This document shows, piece after piece, positions 6,418 to 13,318 of a stretch of 16,651 nt of DNA. Numbering within the stretch: position 1 is the first letter of the stretch; each line of letters starts with the position of its first letter. This DNA comes from UBA5216 sp040081205. Lineage in GTDB: Bacteria > Pseudomonadota > Gammaproteobacteria > Burkholderiales > SG8-41. The position numbers were made by a program, and so were the translations under genes. The notes under the pieces were generated by a model. That model saw only the letters and a list, made by a program, of their open reading frames with translations. It made no database searches and had not been told where the DNA came from. The DNA lies in assembly GCA_040081205.1 (NCBI GenBank), contig JBEBHE010000073.1:1-16651 (forward strand), given 5' to 3'.

Positions 6418-7437
6418 ATGCCCATTGGAGACCCTGCCTGGCTGCAACTCACGCCTGAAATGGCGTTGGAGCCGGCGATTCCCATCTGCGACCCGCATCA
6501 TCATATCTGGGCGCAGCGGCATGAACCGCCAGCCTATCAAAGCTACTTGTTGCCCGACCTGGCCTCGGACATCCGCACCAGCGGACATGATGTGCGCTCA
6601 ACGGTGTTCATCGAGGTCAACGCCTTTTATCGACCCGATGGACCGAAGGCAATGCAGCCGGTGGGCGAAGTCGAACACGTAGAGCGCCTTGCTGATGAAG
6701 CCGCGAGCGGAAAACACGGCCCAGCGAAAATCGCCGCCGCCATTGTCGGCCATGCAGATTTGAAGTTGGGAGATGATGTCGCCCCCGTGCTGGAAGCGTT
6801 GCAGGCGGCGAGTCCCGGCCGGTTTCGCGGCATACGGCATTCCGCCGGCTGGGATGCCAGCCCGGAGCTGGTACAGCGTGACATTCCGGGCGTGATGTCC
6901 ACGCCGCAATACCGCGCGGGCGCGCGGGTGCTGGCAAAAATGGGCTTGACGCTCGACAACTCGCTCTACCATCCTCAATTGAACGAATTGGCTGAACTTG
7001 CGCGCGCGGTACCGGAACTGACCATCGTACTAAATCATATCGGCGGCCTGGTTCGCGTGGGCACCTATGCCAACCGCGACGACACGGTGCTCGCCGAGTG
7101 GCGGCGCGGCATGGCGGCTGTGGCAACGTGCCCGAATGTCGTGCTCAAGCTCGGTGGTGTGGGGCAGCGCCGGTTTGGCTTCGATTGGCATACACGCGCC
7201 AAGCCCATCGGCTCGGAAGAACTGGCGAACACACTGGCACCGCTGATGCACTACTGCATCGAGCAGTTCGGGCCCGGGCGCTGCATGTTTGAAAGCAATT
7301 TCCCCGTGGACAAGGTGTCGTATTCCTACACCGTCATATTCAACGCGTTCAAGCGGCTGTCGAAGGACTATTCGGCCAGCGAGCGCGCAGCCTTGTTTCA
7401 CGACACGGCAGCACGGGTGTACCGGGTAGCCGCATAA
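6418..7437 (+). CDS. amidohydrolase family 2 metal-dependent hydrolase
   Basis: This 339-residue TIM-barrel protein is of the Amidohydro_2 type, the group that includes 2-pyrone-4,6-dicarboxylate hydrolase-like enzymes. The metal motif is DPHHHIW (residues 25-31; HxH = H27, H29). FRGIRHSAGW, TIVLNHIGG and VVLKLGG follow at the expected barrel positions. Near the end, FGPGRCMFESNFPVDK matches the conserved FGxxRCMFxSNFPVD with its catalytic aspartate. No signal peptide is present, so it is cytosolic. The substrate cannot be read from the sequence; lactones or aromatic breakdown products are usual. The gene is convergent with a Bug solute receptor that ends 45 bp away. Confidence 0.9.
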   Translation: MPIGDPAWLQLTPEMALEPAIPICDPHHHIWAQRHEPPAYQSYLLPDLASDIRTSGHDVRSTVFIEVNAFYRPDGPKAMQPVGEVEHVERLADEAASGKHGPAKIAAAIVGHADLKLGDDVAPVLEALQAASPGRFRGIRHSAGWDASPELVQRDIPGVMSTPQYRAGARVLAKMGLTLDNSLYHPQLNELAELARAVPELTIVLNHIGGLVRVGTYANRDDTVLAEWRRGMAAVATCPNVVLKLGGVGQRRFGFDWHTRAKPIGSEELANTLAPLMHYCIEQFGPGRCMFESNFPVDKVSYSYTVIFNAFKRLSKDYSASERAALFHDTAARVYRVAA

Positions 7438-7482
7438 CCATGTAACCGCCATTGCAGGCGCTATCGTGTTCTTAACGCCCGG

Positions 7483-8472
7483 CTATTCGATCTTCATCCC
7501 AGCGTTCTTGATCAGCTTCGCCCACATCGCCGTTTCCTCGCGCACCAGGGCACTGGTTTCGCGCGGCGAAATGCCCGACGTCTCCGAGCCGGTGGCCTGT
7601 ATCGTGTCGCGCACGTCCTGCTGCTTGAGCACTTTGGCCGTCTCGTCGTACACACGGGCGAGCACCTTGTCGGGTATTTTTGCCGGCGCATAAAAGCCCA
7701 CCCAGCCCTCCACGTTATAGCCCGTTACGCCCGACTCCGCGATGGTCGGCAGATCGGGTAGCAATGCGAATCGCTTGGCGCTGGTCACCGCGATCACTTT
7801 CAGCCGGCCACTCTTGGCGTGCGGTATCACCGAAGGCGGCGTCGCAAATGAAATCTGTGTTTCATTGCCGATAAGGCTGATGATCGCCGGGCCGCCGCCC
7901 TTGTAGGACACATCCGTAATATTGACTTTCGTCATCTGTTTGAACATTTCCGCGGCCAGATGCACGATGGTCCCCACGCCCGGATGCGAGTAACTCAATT
8001 TGCCCGGCTGCTCCCGGGCCAGTGCGATCAGTTCCTTGATGCTGCCAGCTTTGACTGACGGGTGCAGCGTCACCACATTGGCGTACTTGATGAGTTGCGT
8101 GATCGCGGCAAGGTCGCGCAAGGGGTCATAGGGCAGCGACTTATAGAGGCTCGGGCTGATGGTAATGGAGCCCTCGGTGGTCACCAGCAAGGTGTAACCG
8201 TCGGGAGCGGCCTTGGCCACCAGATCATTGCCTATGTTGCCGCCGGCCCCGCCACGGTTATCGACCACGATGGATTGCCCCAGTGATTTGGGTAAATGGC
8301 TTGCCAGCACTCGCGCGGCAAAATCCGTCGAGCCCCCCGGCGGAAACGCCACCACAATGCGTATGGGTTTGGTGGGATAGGTTTGCGCAAGCGCGAGCGG
8401 CGTGACGAGGCATGCACACAGCGGCGCGGCCATCGTAAGCAACGCGGCGTGGATTCGGATCATGGGTTTCAT
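7483..8472 (-). CDS. tripartite tricarboxylate transporter substrate-binding protein (Bug family)
   Basis: This 329-residue periplasmic receptor begins MKPMIRIHAALLTMAAPLCA, a signal peptide ending near TPLALAQ. The mature part opens with the Bug signature YPTKPIRIVVAFPPGGSTD, then SIVVDNRGGAGGNIG and AAPDGYTLLV. Bug proteins bind small carboxylates and related solutes for TctAB-type importers; many in Burkholderiales stand alone without a transporter gene, as here. The frame is open for 48 more codons upstream. The ATG at 8472 was chosen because the signal peptide starts there and AAGGCAG lies about 8 nt upstream. No tctA or tctB is visible nearby, and the ligand is unknown. Confidence 0.94.
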   Translation of the reverse strand: MKPMIRIHAALLTMAAPLCACLVTPLALAQTYPTKPIRIVVAFPPGGSTDFAARVLASHLPKSLGQSIVVDNRGGAGGNIGNDLVAKAAPDGYTLLVTTEGSITISPSLYKSLPYDPLRDLAAITQLIKYANVVTLHPSVKAGSIKELIALAREQPGKLSYSHPGVGTIVHLAAEMFKQMTKVNITDVSYKGGGPAIISLIGNETQISFATPPSVIPHAKSGRLKVIAVTSAKRFALLPDLPTIAESGVTGYNVEGWVGFYAPAKIPDKVLARVYDETAKVLKQQDVRDTIQATGSETSGISPRETSALVREETAMWAKLIKNAGMKIE

Positions 8473-8705
8473 TAATCTGCCTTTAAATAACCTTGAACAA
8501 CATACCATCAAAGCCAAACGCCAAACCGCGCCATGATTTCGCTGCTTGCCATTGCCTCGCGCAGCACACACTGAGTAGGCGCGCACGATAGCCGCGCTGC
8601 CGCAATAGCACCACAATAGCGCCGCATAAAAATATTAAAAAATATCAATACAAACAAATACTTACAATATTCCGCTATAATCGCGCTTTTTCGCAGCAAT
8701 CCAGC
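8473..8705. promoter_or_regulatory. divergent promoter region between Bug gene and mfd
   Basis: This 233-bp region becomes very AT-rich from about 8625. TATAAT at 8676-8681 is a perfect -10 on the plus strand 25 bp before the mfd ATG, predicting a leader of about 18 nt without a clear ribosome site. No good -35 stands at the normal distance. Copy 2 of the AACAAATACTTA motif (8641-8664) ends 11 bp upstream of this -10, where an activator or RNA polymerase would touch. Confidence 0.5.
8641..8664 (+). repeat. intergenic AT-rich motif, copy 2 (ends AACAAATACTTA)
   Basis: AATATCAATACA is followed by AACAAATACTTA (8653-8664). It shares 12 of 12 bases with copies 1 and 3 in the core and most of the preceding A-rich block. 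It lies directly upstream of the putative mfd -10 box. Confidence 0.55.
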
Positions 8706-11700
8706 ATGTTGTTAGCAGCACCTCGACCCGGCGAACGTTCGCGGGCCGGTCCGTTTCACGGTTCTTCCGATGCACTTGCAATCGCGGAACTGGCGGGAAA
8801 CGTGCGTCCGCTTTTGGCTATTACCGCTGATGCCGCTTCGGCACAGCGCCTGCAAACCGAGATCGCGTTCTTCGCACCGCAGCTTAAAACCTGCGTGTTC
8901 CCCGACTGGGAAACGCTGCCCTACGATACGTTTTCGCCGCACGCCGATCTGGTGTCGGAACGTCTCGCCACGCTGTATGAAATGATGCGCGGCAGCTTCG
9001 ATGTCGCCATCGTGCCGGTGACCACGGCGCTCACGCGCCTGATGCCGGTGGAGTATCTCGCCGCCAATACATTTTTCTTCAAGCAGGGGGGCAAGCTCTC
9101 GCCCGACGAGTTGCGGCGCCAGTGCACCGTCGCCGGCTACACGCATGTGACGCAGGTGGTGGCGCCGGGCGAATACAGCTTTCGCGGCGGGCTGATCGAT
9201 ATTTTTCCGATGGGAAGTGCACTCCCCTACCGCATCGATTTGTTCGACGAAGACATCGATTCGATTCGCAGTTTTGATGTCGATTCCCAGCGCTCGATCT
9301 ACAAGGTCAACGATGTGCGTCTGCTGCCAGCGCGCGAGTTCCCGATGAACGAGGCGGCCCAAACGCTGTTCCGGCAAAATTTTCGCATCAAGTTTGAAGG
9401 CGATCCATCCAAGAGCCGCGTTTACAAAGACATTTCCAAGGGCGTGCCGAGCGCGGGCATCGAGTATTACCTGCCGCTGTTTTTTGAGACCACGGCGCGC
9501 TTCACCGACTATCTACCCGAAGGTACGGTGATCTGCGCGGCACACGGCCTGCAGGAAGCCGTAGACGCTTTCTGGCAGGACACGCACAGCCGCTACGCCA
9601 CGCTGCGCGGCGATCGCGCTAATCCGGTGATGCCGCCGCATGACTTGTTTCTGGCACCCGACGAGTTTTTTGGGTCAATCAAACCGTTTGCGCGGGTGGA
9701 GTTAGACGCCGTCTCAACAGCCACCGCAACCCCCACGCCTCACGCCTCACCCCTCACGCCTCACGATTCACCCACCGCCGCGCTGCCGGTGTTGGGCGTG
9801 GAACGTCGCGCCGATAATCCATTGCATCGCCTCAGCCAATTCCTGGAGGGCTACAACGGACGTGTGTTGCTGCTCGCCGACAGTGCGGGCCGGCGCGAAA
9901 CCATGCACGACTTTCTCGCCGAATACGACATGCGTCCTGCGCCCGCCGCGAGCTTCGACGATTTTCGCACCTCGCCGGCGCGCTTCATGCTCGGCACCGG
10001 TTCGCTGCACACCGGCTTCTCGATGGCGGACAACAGCTTTGCCATCATCACCGAAAACGAGTTGTACGCGACGCAGGCGCGTAACCGCAGCGCGCGTGAA
10101 ACGCGCAAGACCACTGCCGAAGGCATGTTGCGTGATTTGTCCGAGGTCAAAACCGGCGATCCGGTGGTACACGAGCAGCACGGTATTGGGCGTTACCTTG
10201 GCTTGCAAAACATGGATCTGGGCGAAGGCGAAACGGAATTCCTGACGCTTGAATACGCCAACGGCGACAAGCTGTATGTGCCGGTGTCGAGCCTGCATCT
10301 GATCAGCCGCTACAGCGGCGCTTCGCCTGAAAATGCGCCGCTGCACTACTTGGGCGGCGAGCAATGGGAAAAAGCCAAAAAGAAAGCCGCGGCGCAGGCG
10401 CACGATACCGCCGCCGAATTGCTGAACCTGTATGCGCAACGCGCGCTGCGCAAAGGCCATGCGTTCGGCCTCAAGCATCACGATTACGAAGCATTCGCCG
10501 AGGGATTTCCGTTCGAAGAAACGCCCGACCAGGCCGCTGCGATCAAAGCCACGCTCGATGATCTCGTCAACGGCAAACCAATGGACCGCCTGGTTTGCGG
10601 CGACGTGGGCTTCGGCAAAACCGAGGTGGCGCTGCGTGCGGCCTATGTGGCGGTGGCGGATGGCAAGCAGGTCGCCGTGCTGGTGCCGACCACGTTGCTG
10701 GCTGAACAACACTACAACACGTTTACCGACCGCTTCGCCGACTGGCCGGTAAAAATCGCCGAACTCTCGCGCTTTCGTTCGGCGAAGGAACAAACCGAAG
10801 CACTCGCAGGACTGGCTGCGGGAAGCGTCGATATCGCGATCGGCACCCACAAGCTGGTGCAGCGTGGCGTCAAATTCAAAAATTTGGGGTTGGTCATCAT
10901 CGACGAAGAACATCGCTTCGGTGTGCGCCACAAAGAGCAACTGAAGGCATTGCGCGCCGAAGTCGATGTGCTGACGCTGACCGCTACGCCGATTCCACGA
11001 ACACTGGCATTGTCGATGGAAGGATTGCGGGATTTCTCGGTCATCGCCACCGCGCCGCAACGCCGCCTTGCCATAAAAACCTTTGTCTCGCGCTTCTCGA
11101 AGGCGCAAATCCGCGAGGCCGCGCTGCGCGAGTTGCATCGCGGCGGGCAGATTTATTTTCTACACAATGAAATCGACACCATACGGCACATCGAGGAGAT
11201 GTTGACCGAATTGCTGCCCGAAGCGCGTATCCGTGTAGCGCACGGCCAGATGCGTGAACGCGAACTGGAACTGGCAATGCGTGATTTCTACCAGCAGCGC
11301 TTCAACATTCTGCTGTGCACCACCATCATCGAAACCGGCATCGACGTGCCGACTGCCAACACCATTATCATCAATCGCGCCGACCGCTTTGGCCTTGCGC
11401 AATTGCACCAGTTACGCGGGCGCGTCGGCCGCTCGCACCATCAGGCGTACGCTTACCTGCTGTTGCCCGACGAAGGCAATATCACCACGCAAGCCAAGAA
11501 GCGCCTCGAAGCGATACAAATGATGGAAGAGCTCGGCTCGGGCTTCTTCCTCGCCATGCACGATCTGGAAATCCGCGGTGCGGGCGAAGTACTCGGCGAA
11601 TCGCAAAGCGGCGAAATGCAGGAAGTCGGCTTCAATATGTATGCCGCCATGCTGGATACTGCCGTGCGTGCATTAAAACAAGGCAAGGAACCTGATCTCG

Positions 11701-12146
11701 CGGCACCGCTGGGCATCACCACCGAAATCAATCTGCACGTGCCGGCGCTGTTGCCATCCGACTATTGCAGCGACGTGCATGAACGCCTCGTGCTGTACAA
11801 GCGACTGGCCAATTGCGACAACGACGAAGAACTTGAGCGACTGCGTGAAGAACTGATTGATCGATTCGGACAACTACCCGATGCCGCGCGCGCGCTGATC
11901 GACAGTCACCGGCTGCGACTTGCGAGCAAATTGCTCGGCATCGCGCGCATTGACGCCAGCGATTCCGCGATTCAACTACAGTTCATACCCAAGCCGCCGA
12001 TTGATCCGATGAAAATCATAAAGCTCATTCAGACCAAACGTAATTACAAGCTTGCAGGACCGGATCGGCTGCGCATTGACGTCAACACCGATGATGTGGC
12101 GTCGCGTGTGGCTATGATAAAAGATGTGTTTAAAATGCTCTCTTAA
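8706..12146 (+). CDS. mfd: transcription-repair coupling factor Mfd
   Basis: Mfd releases RNA polymerase stalled at DNA damage and recruits UvrA. The 1146-residue protein shows the full layout: a UvrB-like N-terminal module (about 1-330, with PDWETLPYD and FSPHADLVSERL), the RNA polymerase-interacting domain (from about 483, GDPVVHEQHGIGRYLG), and a RecG-like translocase. The translocase has Walker A GDVGFGKTE (632-640), DEEHRFG (733-739), TATPIPRTL, and ETGIDVP with LHQLRGRVGRS. A C-terminal domain follows. Residues about 340-358 form a Thr/Pro/His-rich linker encoded by a 7-bp tandem repeat. The ATG at 8706 gives the usual N-terminus (GSSDALAIAEL soon after), but no strong ribosome site precedes it. 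Confidence 0.98.
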   Translation: MLLAAPRPGERSRAGPFHGSSDALAIAELAGNVRPLLAITADAASAQRLQTEIAFFAPQLKTCVFPDWETLPYDTFSPHADLVSERLATLYEMMRGSFDVAIVPVTTALTRLMPVEYLAANTFFFKQGGKLSPDELRRQCTVAGYTHVTQVVAPGEYSFRGGLIDIFPMGSALPYRIDLFDEDIDSIRSFDVDSQRSIYKVNDVRLLPAREFPMNEAAQTLFRQNFRIKFEGDPSKSRVYKDISKGVPSAGIEYYLPLFFETTARFTDYLPEGTVICAAHGLQEAVDAFWQDTHSRYATLRGDRANPVMPPHDLFLAPDEFFGSIKPFARVELDAVSTATATPTPHASPLTPHDSPTAALPVLGVERRADNPLHRLSQFLEGYNGRVLLLADSAGRRETMHDFLAEYDMRPAPAASFDDFRTSPARFMLGTGSLHTGFSMADNSFAIITENELYATQARNRSARETRKTTAEGMLRDLSEVKTGDPVVHEQHGIGRYLGLQNMDLGEGETEFLTLEYANGDKLYVPVSSLHLISRYSGASPENAPLHYLGGEQWEKAKKKAAAQAHDTAAELLNLYAQRALRKGHAFGLKHHDYEAFAEGFPFEETPDQAAAIKATLDDLVNGKPMDRLVCGDVGFGKTEVALRAAYVAVADGKQVAVLVPTTLLAEQHYNTFTDRFADWPVKIAELSRFRSAKEQTEALAGLAAGSVDIAIGTHKLVQRGVKFKNLGLVIIDEEHRFGVRHKEQLKALRAEVDVLTLTATPIPRTLALSMEGLRDFSVIATAPQRRLAIKTFVSRFSKAQIREAALRELHRGGQIYFLHNEIDTIRHIEEMLTELLPEARIRVAHGQMRERELELAMRDFYQQRFNILLCTTIIETGIDVPTANTIIINRADRFGLAQLHQLRGRVGRSHHQAYAYLLLPDEGNITTQAKKRLEAIQMMEELGSGFFLAMHDLEIRGAGEVLGESQSGEMQEVGFNMYAAMLDTAVRALKQGKEPDLAAPLGITTEINLHVPALLPSDYCSDVHERLVLYKRLANCDNDEELERLREELIDRFGQLPDAARALIDSHRLRLASKLLGIARIDASDSAIQLQFIPKPPIDPMKIIKLIQTKRNYKLAGPDRLRIDVNTDDVASRVAMIKDVFKMLS
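9735..9769 (+). repeat. 7-bp tandem repeat inside mfd (five units, consensus ACGCCTC)
   Basis: The units are ACGCCTC, ACGCCTC, ACCCCTC, ACGCCTC and ACGATTC, in direct succession. They encode residues about 344-355 of Mfd, in a linker of low complexity between the UvrB-like module and the next domain. Because 7 is not a multiple of 3, gain or loss of one unit would shift the reading frame of mfd. Confidence 0.75.
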
Positions 12147-12171
12147 AATATCATTTAAAAACAAATACTTA
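12147..12171 (+). repeat. intergenic AT-rich motif, copy 3 (ends AACAAATACTTA)
   Basis: AATATCATTTAAA is followed by AACAAATACTTA (12160-12171), directly after the mfd stop and 23 bp before the DUF1992 start. An 8-bp direct repeat, ATATCATT, stands at 12148-12155 and again at 12177-12184 around the core. Confidence 0.55.
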
Positions 12172-12193
12172 TATAGATATCATTGATTCGCCG

Positions 12194-12607
12194 ATGCTCC
12201 GTAAGCGCCCGCCACCGCCGATTTCAGGATTTGACGCACTCGTCGAAAAGCATGTGCGCGAGGCGCAGGCGCAAGGTGCCTTCGACAATCTGCCGGGTGC
12301 GGGTGCGCCACTCAAACTCGACGACGATGCGATGGTGCCGGAAGAATTGCGCGCGGCGTATCGCGTCCTGAAAAATTCCGGCTATGTGCCGCCTGAAGTC
12401 GAAGCCTTGCGCGACCTGCGTGAAATCGAGTTGATGCTGGAAAACACGCGCGACGAAACCGAGCGCAATACGCTGATCGGAAAATTCAACGTGTTGCTGG
12501 CTCGCGCGGGCGCCCTGCGCGGCCGCAACTTCGCGGTCGATGGCGATTACTTTCAGAAAGTCGCGGAAAAACTTGGAAAGAAACGGGCGGCACGCGGCCG
12601 CCCGTAA
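12194..12607 (+). CDS. DUF1992 protein (DnaJ homologue subfamily C member 28, conserved domain)
   Basis: This 137-residue protein carries the DUF1992 domain, named after a human DnaJC28 region but lacking a J domain in bacteria. Conserved segments are FDALVEKHVREAQAQGAFDN (from about residue 14), LPGAGAPLKLDDD, VPEELRAAYRVLKNSGYVPP and EVEALRDLREIE (about 70-85). No signal peptide or membrane segment is present. The function is unknown. The start at 12194 gives the normal N-terminus but has only a weak ribosome site. It lies 47 bp after mfd with an AT-rich motif in between, and is convergent with the thiol oxidoreductase gene 22 bp away. Confidence 0.88.
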   Translation: MLRKRPPPPISGFDALVEKHVREAQAQGAFDNLPGAGAPLKLDDDAMVPEELRAAYRVLKNSGYVPPEVEALRDLREIELMLENTRDETERNTLIGKFNVLLARAGALRGRNFAVDGDYFQKVAEKLGKKRAARGRP

Positions 12608-12614
12608 TTGCTGC

Positions 12615-12630
12615 AGGTTCTACCGAACCT
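12615..12630. terminator. small hairpin between convergent genes
   Basis: AGGTTC (12615-12620), loop TACC and GAACCT (12625-12630) form a perfect 6-bp stem in the 22-bp gap between convergent genes, touching the stop codon of the minus-strand gene. No T-run follows on either strand, so termination here is uncertain. Confidence 0.35.
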
Positions 12631-13307
12631 TAGGATTTGCCCGCCGCGTCCGGCTGCATGGCTTGCAACATGGCATTGACCAGCGTTTCCGCTTCCTGCG
12701 CACCCGACACACCGACCGCACGATTAAAAATAAAAAACGGCACGCCACCAATGCCGGCATTGCGTGCTTCCTCATCGGCACTCACCACTACATCGCGTTC
12801 CGCGTCACTGGTAAGCCAAGCTTTGGTCTGCGCGAGATCCAACCCACCTTTGGCGCCCACCGCCGCCAGCGTATCGATGTCGGTAAGATTGGCGCCTTTG
12901 ACGAAATACGCCTCGAACAGCACCTCCGCAACCGCGTCCTGCTTGCCCTGCTGCTCGGCATAGTGCAACAGCCGGTGCGCATTGACAGTATTGGGCTGCA
13001 CTTCGATCTTGTCGAACGCAAAGGGAATACCAACCGTTTCACCCACCTTGGATACGCGCTCATACTTGTTGCCGCGCGCACCGAACTTGCGGGTGATGTA
13101 TTCGGATCGCGGAATGCCCACGGCGGGCAGATCAGGATTCAACTGAAACGGTAGCCAGCGCACGGCTGGTTTGACATCGGGACGCTGCTCGCCGAGCAGC
13201 TTAAGCGCGGCTTCGAGCCGGCGCTTGCCGATGAAACACCACGGTCAAACTACATCGGAAACGACGTCTATTCTCAGTTCAGTTTGCTGCTCGACGGGCT
13301 TATTCAT
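12630..13307 (-). CDS. DsbA/FrnE-family thiol oxidoreductase with in-frame TGA at the active-site cysteine (candidate selenoprotein)
   Basis: From ATG 13307 the frame encodes 225 residues of a DsbA-family, FrnE-like oxidoreductase, interrupted only by TGA at codon 21 (13245-13247). The context is RIDVVSDVV-[TGA]-PWCFIGKRRLE. Relatives have CPWC here, so the TGA replaces the first, nucleophilic cysteine of the thioredoxin-type CxxC. Everything after it is intact: VRWLPFQLNPDLP, KIEVQPNTVNAHRLLHYA, ARNAGIGGVPFFIFN with the cis-Pro loop, and TAA at 12630-12632. Standard gene calling would start at 13163 and lose the active site. Sec incorporation (UxxC) fits best if the genome has selA, selB and selC; the alternative is one nonsense mutation or a base-call error. 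The start is 11 bp after the acyl-CoA ligase stop, with GAGAG about 5 nt upstream. Confidence 0.7.
13203..13226 (-). promoter_or_regulatory. candidate SECIS-like hairpin downstream of the TGA codon
   Basis: On the mRNA, AAGCGC, a bulged C and GGC pair with GCC and GCGCUU around the loop UCGAA. This gives nine base pairs with one bulge. The stem begins 18 nt after the TGA and the apical loop about 29 nt after it, within the spacing range described for bacterial SECIS elements. The loop has its G in third place, while the usual description asks for a G among the first two loop bases. GC-rich coding DNA also forms chance hairpins. Confidence 0.4.
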
Positions 13308-13318
13308 GGCACTCTCAC

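Noticed and set aside
8473..8616. 48-codon upstream extension of the Bug receptor frame
   Set aside because: The signal peptide begins at the ATG at 8472, and the extension overlaps the AT-poor promoter-side region without coding character.
9768..11138. 456-codon open frame on the minus strand inside mfd
   Set aside because: It is antisense to the conserved mfd frame, has no recognisable domain, and such long antisense frames are usual in GC-rich genes.
12540..13154. 204-codon plus-strand frame across the DUF1992 and oxidoreductase genes
   Set aside because: It overlaps two recognisable proteins on both strands and its translation shows no family features.
12630..13163. Shorter start (ATG 13163) for the DsbA/FrnE gene as an ordinary 177-residue protein
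   Set aside because: It would remove the thioredoxin-type first strand and active site, while the upstream 48 codons are clearly homologous coding sequence.
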